A stretch of DNA of 64,000 nt from Burkholderia sp. OK233 (GCF_900230185.1 NZ_OCSR01000002.1:1-64000); one strand, 5' to 3'. Counted from the stretch's first letter, positions 1-8,951 are shown. A program made the numbers and translations. The notes: generated by a model not told the origin, from the letters alone.

Positions 1-1497
1 GGCGACAACGATGCCGGCGCCTTCGGCACCTACACACAGGCGGGGCAGAATTACGGAACCACCCTGCTGTGGACCATGTTGCTGCTCGTGCCCGTTCTCT
101 TCGTCAATCAGGAGATGGTGCTGCGTCTCGGCGCCGTGACCGGCGTCGGCCATGCCCGGTTGATCTTCGAGCGCTTCGGCAAGTTCTGGGGGGCATTCAG
201 CGTCGTCGACCTGTTCATCCTGAACGCGCTCACCATCGTGACCGAGTTCATCGGCATCACGTTCGTGCTGGATTTCTTCGGCATTTCGAAAGTGACCGGG
301 GTCTGCATCGCCGCGGCCGTAACGATGGCCGCGGTCAGTACAGGCAACTTCAGGCGCTTCGAACGCTTTGCGGTCGTGCTCTGTCTGTTGAGCCTGTTGC
401 TGGTGCCGGTACTGGTGTCGATTCATCCTCCGGTTGCGCAAATGACGCACGATTTCTTTATTCCGAACTGGCCCGTCAATTCGAAACTGAGCGATGTGAT
501 GCTGCTCGTGATCGGCATCGTCGGCACCACCGTCGCGCCATGGCAGCTGTTTTTCCAGCAGAGCTATATCGTGGACAAACGCATCACGCCGCGCTTCATG
601 AAGTACGAGAAAGCCGACCTGTGGATCGGCATCGTCTTCGTGATGATCGGTGCGGTGGCCATGATCTCGTTCTGCGCGGCACTGTATGCAGGCAAACCAG
701 AGTTCGGCAATTTCACGGATGCGGGCGGCGTGATCGCCGGTCTCGAAAAATATGCCGGCCGCACACCCGCGGTTATCTTCGCGGTTGCGCTGCTCGACGC
801 CTGCATCATCGGCGCGGCGGCGGTCTCACTGTCCACCGCTTATGCAATCGGCGATGTGTTCAAGATCCGCCATTCGCTGCATCGCGGCGTGACCGATGCG
901 AAGGGTTTCTACCTCGTCTACTTCGGCATCGTCGCGGCCGCGGCTGCGCTGGTATTGATTCCCGGCAGCCCGCTCGGTCTTCTGACTGAAGCCGTGCAGA
1001 CGCTCGCGGGCGTGCTGCTTCCGAGTGCAACAGTGTTCCTGCTGCTGTTGTGCAACGACCGCGCCGTTCTCGGTCCGTGGGTGAACTCGAAGAAGCTGAA
1101 CTTCTTTACAGGCGCAGTTGTCTGGGTGCTCGTCATGCTCTCCATCATCCTCACTGCATCGGTGATGTATCCGGACATTACCGGCGAGGCGATTATCGAA
1201 ATACTGGCCGGCGGCACGCTACTGGCCGTAGTCGGCTACGCCGCAACCGTGACGGTTCGCAGGCTGCGGCTCGCACCGGCGGACGCGGCGGCTTCCGTGG
1301 CTTCCGCGGTTTCCAATAACGACCAGCAGTTTTCGAAAGAAGCACGCAATACGTGGCGCATGCCGCCCCTGGAAGAACTTCCGGCACCGCAACTGACCCT
1401 GTCCAAACGCGTGTGGATGGGTGTGCTGCGCGGCTATCTGATCGTGGCAGTCGCACTCGTCGTCGTGAAGGTCGTGCAGATGACGTTGCTGCATTAA
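1..1497 (+). CDS. NRAMP-family divalent metal ion transporter (5' end outside window)
   Basis: Inner-membrane secondary transporter of the NRAMP fold, expected to move a divalent cation with protons. The frame is open from base 1, so the N-terminus lies upstream; the visible part is 498 residues with about ten hydrophobic segments. The first visible residues, GDNDAGAFGTY, sit where NRAMP TM1 carries its metal-binding motif (canonical DPGN). The TM6 region reads GTTVAPWQLFFQQ and lacks the canonical MPH methionine. That places it with the divergent, methionine-lacking NRAMP-related proteins rather than classical MntH, so the substrate could be Mg2+ or another hard ion. The C-terminal ~60 residues are a loop plus one last membrane helix. 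It converges on dhaK with a 64-nt gap. The family is clear; the substrate is not. Confidence 0.85.
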   Translation, partial: GDNDAGAFGTYTQAGQNYGTTLLWTMLLLVPVLFVNQEMVLRLGAVTGVGHARLIFERFGKFWGAFSVVDLFILNALTIVTEFIGITFVLDFFGISKVTGVCIAAAVTMAAVSTGNFRRFERFAVVLCLLSLLLVPVLVSIHPPVAQMTHDFFIPNWPVNSKLSDVMLLVIGIVGTTVAPWQLFFQQSYIVDKRITPRFMKYEKADLWIGIVFVMIGAVAMISFCAALYAGKPEFGNFTDAGGVIAGLEKYAGRTPAVIFAVALLDACIIGAAAVSLSTAYAIGDVFKIRHSLHRGVTDAKGFYLVYFGIVAAAAALVLIPGSPLGLLTEAVQTLAGVLLPSATVFLLLLCNDRAVLGPWVNSKKLNFFTGAVVWVLVMLSIILTASVMYPDITGEAIIEILAGGTLLAVVGYAATVTVRRLRLAPADAAASVASAVSNNDQQFSKEARNTWRMPPLEELPAPQLTLSKRVWMGVLRGYLIVAVALVVVKVVQMTLLH

Positions 1498-1506
1498 ATC
1501 GATGCT

Positions 1507-1543
1507 GCCCGACCGCTCCCGGTTGTTTCGGTGAGCGGCGGGC
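1507..1543. terminator. Possible bidirectional terminator hairpin between NRAMP gene and dhaK
   Basis: Two convergent genes end at 1497 and 1562. Between them, GCCCGACCGCTC at 1507-1518 pairs with GAGCGGCGGGC at 1533-1543 with one bulged base, leaving a 14-nt loop. No clear T-run follows on either strand, so intrinsic termination is only a possibility. Confidence 0.35.
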
Positions 1544-1561
1544 AAACAGCCGACCTTCGCG

Positions 1562-2551
1562 TTACACGCCCCAACGTAATCCCGGCGTATGCACCGCGCT
1601 GTCCCAATGGCGCTTCATCTCATCGTCGAGCACGCACAGTGTGATCGATGCACCGGCCATCTCTAGCGAAGTTGTCAGTGCGCCTACCTGCACCCGGCTG
1701 ATATTCAGCCCGCGCTTCTCGAGCCACATGCGCGTGGAATTGAAGAGCAGATACAGTTCTCCAAGCGGTGTACCACCGAGCCCATTGACGAGCACAAGTA
1801 ATTCAGCATCTGCCGCCGGCTTCAGGTCCTCAGCAATCGCCGTCAGCAACTCTCCCGCAATAACGTCAGCTGGTGCGAACTTCGCACGCCGACGGCCAGG
1901 CTCGCCATGAATGCCGACGCCCACTTCGATCTCGTCGTCACCGATTTTGAACGTTAGCGTGCGGGCCGCCGGCACCGTGCAACTCGTGAATGCGACACCC
2001 ATCGACGCGGTGCGCTTGTTGATACGGTCGCCGAAAGCCTTGCATTGCTCGAGATCCGCGCCGCTCTCCGCCATACTGCCAACCAGTTTCTCGACGATTA
2101 CCGCGCCGGCCACGCCGCGCCGGCCGGTCGTGTAACTCGAATTCTCCACGGCCACGTCGTCGTTGATCAGCACCATTGCATTCGGCACCTCGGACATCTC
2201 CGACGCCATTTCAAAGTTCATCAGGTCGCCGGAATAATTCTTCACGATGAACAGCACGCCTGCGCCGGTATCGACAGCCTTTGCCGCGGCCATCATCTGG
2301 TCGGGTGTCGGCGACGTGAAAATCTGCCCCGGACAGGCCGCATCGAGCATCCCATAGCCGACGAAGCCTGAGTGCAGAGGCTCATGACCAGAGCCGCCAC
2401 CCGAAATCAGCGCAACCTTGCCGGGCTTCAACGCCTTACGGCGCACAAACACCGGCTCATTGTTCAGCACGACCAGGTCGCTGTGCGCCGCGGCGAATCC
2501 CGCCAGACTCTCGGCGAGAAAATCGTCCACATGATTGATGAATTTTTTCAC
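1562..2551 (-). CDS. dhaK: Dihydroxyacetone kinase, substrate-binding subunit DhaK
   Basis: DhaK-type subunit of 329 residues that binds dihydroxyacetone (or a related short ketose) covalently on a histidine and presents it to DhaL for phosphorylation in the cytoplasm. The substrate-site loop GGGSGHEPLHSGFVG is at residues ~51-65, NYSGDLMNF lies near residue 110, and GVGIHGEPG near residue 215 supplies the hemiaminal-forming histidine. Length matches the family (~330-356). The start is GTG at 2551, with AAAGGAG about 10 nt upstream. It is the last gene of the LacI-ABC-dhaLK operon, 14 nt after dhaL. No PTS partner DhaM is encoded nearby, so the phosphoryl donor is unclear. C3 and C4 ketoses (erythrulose) are both plausible substrates. 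Confidence 0.88.
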   Translation of the reverse strand: MKKFINHVDDFLAESLAGFAAAHSDLVVLNNEPVFVRRKALKPGKVALISGGGSGHEPLHSGFVGYGMLDAACPGQIFTSPTPDQMMAAAKAVDTGAGVLFIVKNYSGDLMNFEMASEMSEVPNAMVLINDDVAVENSSYTTGRRGVAGAVIVEKLVGSMAESGADLEQCKAFGDRINKRTASMGVAFTSCTVPAARTLTFKIGDDEIEVGVGIHGEPGRRRAKFAPADVIAGELLTAIAEDLKPAADAELLVLVNGLGGTPLGELYLLFNSTRMWLEKRGLNISRVQVGALTTSLEMAGASITLCVLDDEMKRHWDSAVHTPGLRWGV

Positions 2552-2565
2552 GATCTCTCGCTCCT

Positions 2566-3198
2566 TTACTCGTTATGTTGCGCGAGGCGCGCGCATACCG
2601 ATGCAATCATGATCTGACTCGAACGCGCGCCCGGATCGATATGCCCACGCGAACGCTCGCCGAGAAACGACGCCCGCCCCTTGGTCGCCAGCATGTCGCG
2701 GGTAGCGAGCATGTTTTCCTCCGCGACTCGCGGCAATACCTCGCGCACCTCGCGAGCGGTCGCGCCCCGTGCGGTCAGTGTGTCGAAGCGCTCCGCGACC
2801 GGGATCAGGACGTCCATCATCGTTTTGCTGCCGACACCGGTCTTGCCGCGTTGACCGACCGCTTCGACCCCCGCGGCAAAAACGTGCGCAAAGCCCGCTG
2901 TATCCAGCGCATGTCGTTCGGAAGCTTTAGACATGCCGCTCAGCAGCGAAAAGAACAATGGCCCGGACGATCCGCCCACCGTCGAGAGCACCTTGGACGC
3001 CGCAATTTCCAACGCGGGACCGAATGCTTCGGCTTCGATATCCGCCCTCACAGCCAACAGGGCTTCCATGCCTCGCAGCAGATTGAATATGTGGTCGCCA
3101 TCGCCGATCTGCTGGTCGAGCAAAGCGATCTCGTCGGTATGTTCCTTCAGCGATGCATATGCGGCGTCGATGCACGCCATGACCGTTTTGCCGTTCAT
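2566..3198 (-). CDS. dhaL: Dihydroxyacetone kinase, nucleotide-binding subunit DhaL
   Basis: DhaL-type nucleotide-binding subunit, 210 residues. DQQIGDGDHIFNLLRG near residues 28-43 holds the three aspartates that bind two Mg2+ ions on the nucleotide phosphates. GGSSGPLFFSLLSGMS near residue 75 is the conserved glycine-rich loop. With DhaK it phosphorylates the imported ketose. The DGDH form resembles the PTS-dependent DhaL subfamily, in which ADP is re-phosphorylated by DhaM, yet no DhaM is present in the window. The start ATG overlaps the stop of the preceding ATPase gene (ATGA, 3195-3198), so translation is coupled to the transporter. Confidence 0.87.
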   Translation of the reverse strand: MNGKTVMACIDAAYASLKEHTDEIALLDQQIGDGDHIFNLLRGMEALLAVRADIEAEAFGPALEIAASKVLSTVGGSSGPLFFSLLSGMSKASERHALDTAGFAHVFAAGVEAVGQRGKTGVGSKTMMDVLIPVAERFDTLTARGATAREVREVLPRVAEENMLATRDMLATKGRASFLGERSRGHIDPGARSSQIMIASVCARLAQHNE

Positions 3199-4241
3199 GT
3201 CGCTATCCTCCTGCCGTCGGCACGGAAATATAAAAGGCTGTGCGCCGGCAGCGAAACGCCGACCGATTGCCCGGGCGTGAAATTGCGCTCCGCCACTGTC
3301 GTTGCCACTACGGCGGTTCCCGCGCGATCGAGGATCAGCAGGTGCCGCAGCGGCGAATATTCGAGCACCTTCAGATTCAATGCGTCCTGCGCGCCTGAAA
3401 CATCACGTTGATCCCGCGTGTCACCGTCATGCAGCACCACGTCCTCGGGACGGATTGCCACTGTGGCCGTACCCGCCGGCATGTGCACCGGATCGAACAG
3501 CGCCGGCGGCAGCAGGTTGATCGGCGGAGAGCCCAGCCGCTGCGCCGCACCAAGCGAAACCGGATTGCCGTAGACCTCGCGGGGCGTGCCGAGTTGTACC
3601 AGACGCCCATGTTCGAGAATGCCGATACGATCCGCGAGCGTCGTCGCTTCGACCTGATCGTGCGTAACGTAAACAATCGTTGCGCCGATCGTGCGATGCA
3701 GGCGTTTGAGTTCGATACGCAACTCTTCGCGCAGCTTTGCATCGAGCGACGACAGCGGTTCGTCCATCAAAAATGCCTTGGGTTGCCGCACGAGCGCGCG
3801 CCCTATCGCCACGCGCTGCATTTCGCCGCCTGACAGGTGTGTCGCCATATTGTCGAGCTTCGATTCCATATGCAGCATCTCGGCCACCGCGTGGACTCGC
3901 GCGCGCACCTCGGCCTCGCTGCTGCGCCTTCTTGGCGAGCGCAGCGGGAAAGCCAGATTGCCGAACACAGTCAGATGCGGATAGAGCGAGTATTGCTGGA
4001 AGATAAACGCGACGTCGCGATCCGATGGATGCACGCCTGTAGCAATGGCGCCATCGATCAGTACATCGCCGGAATCCGGTCGTTCCAGCCCGGCAATCAG
4101 ACGCAGCGTCGTCGTCTTGCCCGCACCGCTCGGCCCTAGCAACACGATGAACTCGCCATCATCGACGTCGATCGAAAGATCGTCCACAGCGAGAATGTCG
4201 CCAAACCGTTTCGATACATTGCGCAACTGGATTTCAGCCAT
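3195..4241 (-). CDS. ABC transporter ATP-binding protein (polyol/glycerol type, second ATPase)
   Basis: MalK/UgpC-like ATPase of a CUT1-type importer, 348 residues. It has Walker A GPSGAGKTTT near residue 36, the signature LSGGEMQRVAIGRAL, Walker B AFLMDEPLSSLD, an H-loop THD, and a C-terminal TOBE-like regulatory region after residue ~235. The start at 4241 was chosen because it aligns with family N-termini; the longer upstream frame is spurious. It overlaps the other ATPase gene by 8 nt and dhaL by 4 nt. Two different ATPases in one importer operon is the arrangement of the rhizobial GlpST glycerol importer, which suggests a heterodimeric motor here. The substrate is inferred from the dhaLK linkage only. 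Confidence 0.88.
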   Translation of the reverse strand: MAEIQLRNVSKRFGDILAVDDLSIDVDDGEFIVLLGPSGAGKTTTLRLIAGLERPDSGDVLIDGAIATGVHPSDRDVAFIFQQYSLYPHLTVFGNLAFPLRSPRRRSSEAEVRARVHAVAEMLHMESKLDNMATHLSGGEMQRVAIGRALVRQPKAFLMDEPLSSLDAKLREELRIELKRLHRTIGATIVYVTHDQVEATTLADRIGILEHGRLVQLGTPREVYGNPVSLGAAQRLGSPPINLLPPALFDPVHMPAGTATVAIRPEDVVLHDGDTRDQRDVSGAQDALNLKVLEYSPLRHLLILDRAGTAVVATTVAERNFTPGQSVGVSLPAHSLLYFRADGRRIAT

Positions 4242-5337
4242 GAACCTCTCCGTATGCGGGAATCGTTTGAGCAGCGCGTGGCAGCAGGCGGCCCGTTTGT
4301 GCGTCGTACAGCAGTGTGCGCTCCTTGCGAAACGACAAACCGACCGGCGAACCGGCAGGCAAACCATCGTCCTTGCCCGCCCGCACGCGCACGATGCCCA
4401 GCGCGGTCTCAATCACCAGCACCTGATGCGAGCCGAGATATTCATCGGCGATGACCTTGCCGCGCAGCGGGCCGCGCTCGTCGATCACTACATGCTCCGG
4501 GCGAATACCAAGCAGAACACGCTCGGCCGCCGCTTCGCAACGTGGCACCGGCACTGGGGCGCCGTGAAGTTGTACCGCTTCGCCACCCGCATCGACACCA
4601 CGATCGACCGGCAGGAAATTCATCGGCGGACTACCGATAAAGTTGCCGACAAACACGGTGGCCGGAAAATGATAAATCTCATGGGGCGGCCCGGCTTGCA
4701 GCACTTCGCCCTTGTTCATCACGACAATGTCGTCGGCCATCGCCATTGCTTCGCTCTGGTCGTGCGTCACATAAACCGTCGTTGCCGCGAGCGCGTTATG
4801 CAGCTTGCGTAGTTCAAGACACATCAGCTCGCGGAAGTCCGCATCGAGCGTCCCAAGAGGCTCGTCCATCAGAAAAGCCTTCGGCTGCCGCACGATCGCG
4901 CGGCCAAGAGCGACGCGCTGCCGGTCACCGCCCGACAGGCCGCCCGTTTTGCGATCGAGAATGTCTTCGATGCGCAGCATGTGTGCGGCCGCATCGACCC
5001 GCGTGGCGATTTCCTTGCGCGACACATGCTCGTTCTTCAACGGAAACGCAATGTTGTTGCGCACCGTCATATGCGGATACAGCGCGAACATCTGAAACAC
5101 GAACGCGATATCGCGCTGACGTGCACGCAGCGCCGTCACGTCTTCGCCGTCGATCAGAATCTGTCCTGAAGTCGGCAACTCGAGTCCGGCAATCATCCGC
5201 AGCGTGGTGGTCTTGCCGCAGCCCGACGGACCGAGCAGTACGACAAAGCGCCCCGCATCGATCGTCAGACTGGTGTCGCGCACCGCGACGAAATCGTCGA
5301 AGCGTTTATGGAGGTTGGCGAGCACGATGGTCGACAT
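4234..5337 (-). CDS. ABC transporter ATP-binding protein (polyol/glycerol type, first ATPase)
   Basis: Second MalK-like ATPase of the same importer, 367 residues. It has Walker A GPSGCGKTTT, the signature LSGGDRQRVALGRA (Asp in place of the usual Gln), Walker B AFLMDEPLGTLD and a TOBE-type C-terminal part. The start at 5337 (MSTIVLANLHKRF) follows the small membrane gene by 4 nt; the longer upstream frame has no family similarity. It differs clearly from its neighbour at 3195-4241, so this is not a recent duplication. The two probably form a heterodimer on the two permeases. Confidence 0.88.
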   Translation of the reverse strand: MSTIVLANLHKRFDDFVAVRDTSLTIDAGRFVVLLGPSGCGKTTTLRMIAGLELPTSGQILIDGEDVTALRARQRDIAFVFQMFALYPHMTVRNNIAFPLKNEHVSRKEIATRVDAAAHMLRIEDILDRKTGGLSGGDRQRVALGRAIVRQPKAFLMDEPLGTLDADFRELMCLELRKLHNALAATTVYVTHDQSEAMAMADDIVVMNKGEVLQAGPPHEIYHFPATVFVGNFIGSPPMNFLPVDRGVDAGGEAVQLHGAPVPVPRCEAAAERVLLGIRPEHVVIDERGPLRGKVIADEYLGSHQVLVIETALGIVRVRAGKDDGLPAGSPVGLSFRKERTLLYDAQTGRLLPRAAQTIPAYGEVHG

Positions 5338-5341
5338 GGCG

Positions 5342-5536
5342 CTATTCCGGGAAATGGCTCGTAACGAGGAACGCGAGTGCGCCCACCAGAATGACCGGAA
5401 ACGACCACGTGAACAGCGCCAGCGAAAACGGCTGAACCAGCATCGCCATGCCGGCACCGATCAGCACGGTGGAGACAGTTTCGCTATAGCTGCGACGCAG
5501 CCAGCGTCCCTGCGTGAGAACAAAATCACGTTTCAT
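5342..5536 (-). CDS. Small (64 aa) membrane protein of the ABC operon, function unknown
   Basis: Short gene of 64 codons coupled to its upstream neighbour by an ATGA overlap (5533-5536) and only 4 nt from the next ATPase gene, so it is a genuine operon member. The first ~20 residues are basic, then two hydrophobic segments follow (about residues 22-36 and 39-58). This suggests two transmembrane helices with the N-terminus inside. Rhizobial glycerol ABC operons also contain an extra small membrane protein (GlpU, DUF2160), but I cannot show homology. It may be an accessory or stabilising subunit of the importer. Confidence 0.7.
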   Translation of the reverse strand: MKRDFVLTQGRWLRRSYSETVSTVLIGAGMAMLVQPFSLALFTWSFPVILVGALAFLVTSHFPE

Positions 5537-6486
5537 TTGCGCACCGCTCCAAATGTGATACCGCGCAAAAGATGTTTGCGCAGCACGACCGTGAAGAAGA
5601 GAATCGGCAGCACGAACAGCGTGGTCGCTGCCGCCACAGCGGGCCAATCCTGGCCGCCTTCGCCGATGATGAACGGAATGAACGGCGGCATGGTCTGTGC
5701 ATCGCCGCTCGTCAGCAAAGACGCGAACGCATACTCGTTCCACGCGAAGATCAGACAGAAAATCGCGGTTGCCGCGATGCCGGTGATTGCCTGCGGCAGT
5801 ACGACTTTGACGAAGGCCTGCAGACGCGTATAGCCGTCCACCAGCGCCGCCTCTTCGTATTCGCGCGGAATCTCGTCCATGAAGCCCTTCAGCAGCCACA
5901 CCGCCAACGAGACATTCACTGCCGTATAAAGCACGATCATGCCGACATAGCTGTCGCTCAGGCCCAACGCGCGATACATCAGGTAGATCGGAATCGCGAC
6001 GGCTATCGGCGGCATCATGCGAGTCGACAGGATGAAAAACAGCAGATCGTCGGCGAGGGGTACTTTGAAACGCGAAAAGGCATACGCCGCGAGCGTGCCG
6101 AGAAACACCGCGAGGAAAGTCGAACCGAATCCGATCACGAGCGAATTGACGAAGCGCGGTAAAACCTTCGACGGTCCCGCGATCACCATGCTGCGCTTGC
6201 GCACGTCGCGCTCATACCAGGTTTGCGCAGGCGGCAAACTGGCGATGAACTCCGGCGTCTGCCGCGAACGGATCGTGAACAGGTTCACATAGCCTTCCAT
6301 GGACGGATGGAACAGCACGACCGGCGGATAGGCGATCGCGTCTTCCTGGGTCTTGAAGCTCGTCAGGAAGATCCAGACCATCGGCAAGGTCGCGAGCAAT
6401 GCATACGTGATGACGGCCGCGGCGGCGAAGCGCTTGCTGCGCGGCGACGACGCCACCACCGAGTATTGACTGGCAGTCGGTCTCAT
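5533..6486 (-). CDS. ABC transporter permease (MalG/UgpE type)
   Basis: Inner-membrane permease of the CUT1 importer, 317 residues, with six predicted helices. The EAA loop that docks the ATPase is visible as EYEEAALVDGYTRLQAFVKV near residue 215. A periplasmic segment of ~80 residues follows TM1, longer than in typical MalG proteins and similar to glycerol/polyol permeases. The start at 6486 overlaps the preceding permease stop (ATGA); the longer upstream frame is a shadow. It pairs with the 6483-7439 permease. Confidence 0.88.
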   Translation of the reverse strand: MRPTASQYSVVASSPRSKRFAAAAVITYALLATLPMVWIFLTSFKTQEDAIAYPPVVLFHPSMEGYVNLFTIRSRQTPEFIASLPPAQTWYERDVRKRSMVIAGPSKVLPRFVNSLVIGFGSTFLAVFLGTLAAYAFSRFKVPLADDLLFFILSTRMMPPIAVAIPIYLMYRALGLSDSYVGMIVLYTAVNVSLAVWLLKGFMDEIPREYEEAALVDGYTRLQAFVKVVLPQAITGIAATAIFCLIFAWNEYAFASLLTSGDAQTMPPFIPFIIGEGGQDWPAVAAATTLFVLPILFFTVVLRKHLLRGITFGAVRK

Positions 6487-7439
6487 CGTTGTTTCACCCG
6501 GTTGAGTGCCTTCACATAGATGTTCGCCGCACCGAACACCGTCACGAAGAGAATGATGGCCAGCGCCGACGAATAGCCGGTCTGCCACTTCTCGAATGCG
6601 GCGCGCTTTAGCGTAATCGACACGGTTTCGGTTACCGAACCCGGTCCGCCGGAAGTCAGCAGGTTCACCATGTCGAACATCTTGAAGTTCTCGATGCCGC
6701 GAAACAGCACCGCCAGCATCAGGAACGGCAAGGTCATCGGCAGCGTGATCGACCAGAACTGCCGCCACGGCGTAGCGCGATCCACTTCCGCCGCTTCGTA
6801 GATGTAGTCGGGAATCGAACGTAGACCCGCGAGGCAGATGAGCATCACGTAAGGCGTCCACATCCACGTGTCGACCATCACAATAGTCCAGGGCGCAAGC
6901 GACACGTCGCCGATCATCTGGAATGAACCGGGCGCAATGCCGGTAAAGAAGCCGACGATATCGTTGAAAAGACCCGTTTGCGGTTGCAGCAGAAAGGTCC
7001 AGAAATTGCCCACGACAGCGGGCGAAAGCATCATTGGCAGCAGGATCAACGTAGTCCAGAAACTATGCCCGCGGAACTGCCGGTTGATCAGCAACGCGAG
7101 GCCGAAGCCGAGCAGCACCTCGAGTCCGACCGACCAGAACACGAAACGCGCCGTGACTTGCATGGCGTACCAGATGTCTTCGTCGGTGAGAATGTCGACG
7201 TAGTTGTCGATGCCGACAAAGTGCGCCGGCACGCTCGGCATATTCGACTTGAAGTTCGTGAACGAGAGACGCAATGCCCAGATCAACGGGAAGATGTTGA
7301 TTGCGAGCAGCAGCAGGATTGTCGGAAGAATGAACAGCCACGCGATGGTTCTGTCCGATAGCCCGGCAAGGCGCGTGCTCACGCGCGCCCGTGCCCCTGA
7401 CTCGAGCCCAGCCGACGGAAAAGGCTTGTTTGCCAACAT
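6483..7439 (-). CDS. ABC transporter permease (MalF/UgpA type)
   Basis: First permease of the importer, 318 residues, six predicted helices, with the EAA loop YEAAEVDRATPWRQFWSIT near residue 210. The start at 7439 (MLANKPF) was chosen over an ATG 30 nt upstream because AGGAG stands 6 nt before it. It lies 66 nt downstream of the binding-protein gene and overlaps the second permease by 4 nt. Confidence 0.88.
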   Translation of the reverse strand: MLANKPFPSAGLESGARARVSTRLAGLSDRTIAWLFILPTILLLLAINIFPLIWALRLSFTNFKSNMPSVPAHFVGIDNYVDILTDEDIWYAMQVTARFVFWSVGLEVLLGFGLALLINRQFRGHSFWTTLILLPMMLSPAVVGNFWTFLLQPQTGLFNDIVGFFTGIAPGSFQMIGDVSLAPWTIVMVDTWMWTPYVMLICLAGLRSIPDYIYEAAEVDRATPWRQFWSITLPMTLPFLMLAVLFRGIENFKMFDMVNLLTSGGPGSVTETVSITLKRAAFEKWQTGYSSALAIILFVTVFGAANIYVKALNRVKQR

Positions 7440-7505
7440 GCCTGACTCCTTTAAGCGGACCGGCGACATTCCGTGCAGGCGGCGCCGGTCCAGTCGGGAA
7501 ACGCG

Positions 7506-8837
7506 CTAGTTCTTGCCTTCGGCCTTGAAGACCTTGTTCCAGTCTTTGACCAGGAGATCGAGCGCTTCCTTGGCCGTGCCCTTGTCGGCCACCACGTAAT
7601 CATGCACGCGCTTTTGCATGTCGAGCAGCAGTTCGGCGTAAGCGGGCTCCGCCCAGAAGTCCTTCACGATCGCCATCGACTTCAGGAAGGCCGGTGCAAA
7701 CGGGGCGCTCTTTGGGAAGTCGGGGGCATCGACCACCGACTTCGCCGCCGAATAGCCGCCCAGCTGCCACCATTTCTTCTGGACATCCGGCTGCGCGAAC
7801 CATTTGATGTACTCGAGCGCGTCGTCTTTATGATCCGAGTACGAAACGACCGAGATGCCCTGCCCGCCCAGCTGCGTGAACTGCTTCAACTCGCGTGGAT
7901 TGACGAAGAAGCCGATCTTGTCGCCGCCGACGTTCGGGTCTTTATAGAGTCCCGGGAAAAACGCAAACCAGTTCATCTGCATCGCCACCTGGCCTGACTT
8001 GAACGCGTCGAGTCCTTCCTGCATGTACGCGTTGGTCATGCCCGGTGCCGTGCAACACTTGTAGAGTGCCTTATAGAACTCCAGCCCCTTGACCGCGCCC
8101 GGTGAATTGACGAAGCCGTCCAGGTGATAGGGCTTCTTCGGGTCTTCGTATTCGAAGCCGAAGTTATAGAGCGCGTTGGTCACGCCCATCGTGATGCCTT
8201 CGGAACCGCGCTCGGTGAAGATATACGCACCGTACACGGTCTTGCCGTCGATCTTGCGGCCCTGGAAGAACTCGGCGGTTTGCTTGAGCTCATCCAGCGT
8301 GGTGGGTGGTTCGAGTTCGCGTTTATATTTTTGCTTGAACTCCGCGCGCAACTCCGGGCGCGCGAACCAGTCCTTGCGATAGGTCCAGCCGACCGCGTCG
8401 GCCATTGCCGGCAATGCCCAGTAGTTCGGCGTATTCTTCGGCCACTCCGAATAACCGACCACAGTCGCCGGCACGAAGTCGTCCATCGATATTTTGTTCT
8501 TCGTAAAGAAATCGTTGAGCTTGACGTAGTGCCCATTGACCGCCGCGCCGCCAATCCACTGGCTGTCGCCGATGATCAGGTCGCATAGTTTGCCATGCGA
8601 GTTAAGTTCGTTGATGAAACGGTCCGCGTAACTGGTCCATGGCACGAACTCGAACTTCATCTTGATGCCGGTCTTGCTCGTGAAATCTTTCGACAGTTCG
8701 ACGAGTGCGTTGGCCGGGTCCCATGCCGCCCAACATAATGTCAACTGCTTGCCCTGTGCTTGCGCGTCCGTCGCCATGCCCAATCCCAACGATACGATGG
8801 CCGCCGCCATTACCCTTGCCGACGTAAGACGTAACAT
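7506..8837 (-). CDS. ABC transporter periplasmic substrate-binding protein (family 1)
   Basis: Periplasmic binding protein that should capture the imported polyol or ketose and deliver it to the two permeases. It is 443 residues with a Sec signal peptide (MLRLTSARVMAAAIVSLGLG, cleavage after AQA near residue 28). The mature part has the two-lobed family 1 SBP fold. The start at 8837 is supported by AGGAGA 7 nt upstream; an upstream in-frame ATG would add 18 non-conserved residues. It is the first transport gene after lacI, with a 114-nt leader that contains a hairpin. Specificity cannot be read from the sequence; glycerol, dihydroxyacetone and tetritols are candidates given dhaLK. Confidence 0.88.
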   Translation of the reverse strand: MLRLTSARVMAAAIVSLGLGMATDAQAQGKQLTLCWAAWDPANALVELSKDFTSKTGIKMKFEFVPWTSYADRFINELNSHGKLCDLIIGDSQWIGGAAVNGHYVKLNDFFTKNKISMDDFVPATVVGYSEWPKNTPNYWALPAMADAVGWTYRKDWFARPELRAEFKQKYKRELEPPTTLDELKQTAEFFQGRKIDGKTVYGAYIFTERGSEGITMGVTNALYNFGFEYEDPKKPYHLDGFVNSPGAVKGLEFYKALYKCCTAPGMTNAYMQEGLDAFKSGQVAMQMNWFAFFPGLYKDPNVGGDKIGFFVNPRELKQFTQLGGQGISVVSYSDHKDDALEYIKWFAQPDVQKKWWQLGGYSAAKSVVDAPDFPKSAPFAPAFLKSMAIVKDFWAEPAYAELLLDMQKRVHDYVVADKGTAKEALDLLVKDWNKVFKAEGKN

Positions 8838-8877
8838 GTGTCTTCTCCTTGTCTTTCTTGGGTCTCCAACCTGATAT

Positions 8878-8910
8878 GGAACAGCGCCCATGCGCCGGGC
8901 GCCGTGTTTC
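8878..8910. promoter_or_regulatory. Inverted repeat in lacI-SBP leader (possible operator or attenuating hairpin)
   Basis: GGAACAGCGCCC at 8878-8889 faces GGGCGC-CG-TGTTTC at 8897-8910 across a 7-nt loop. The arms are complementary apart from a CG insertion and one mismatch. It lies 41 nt upstream of the binding-protein start and downstream of the lacI stop, where a LacI operator or transcript-balancing hairpin would be expected. Confidence 0.35.
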
Positions 8911-8951
8911 GGCTCCAGCGGATTCAGACGGCAATCCGCGTGTCGCGAGCT

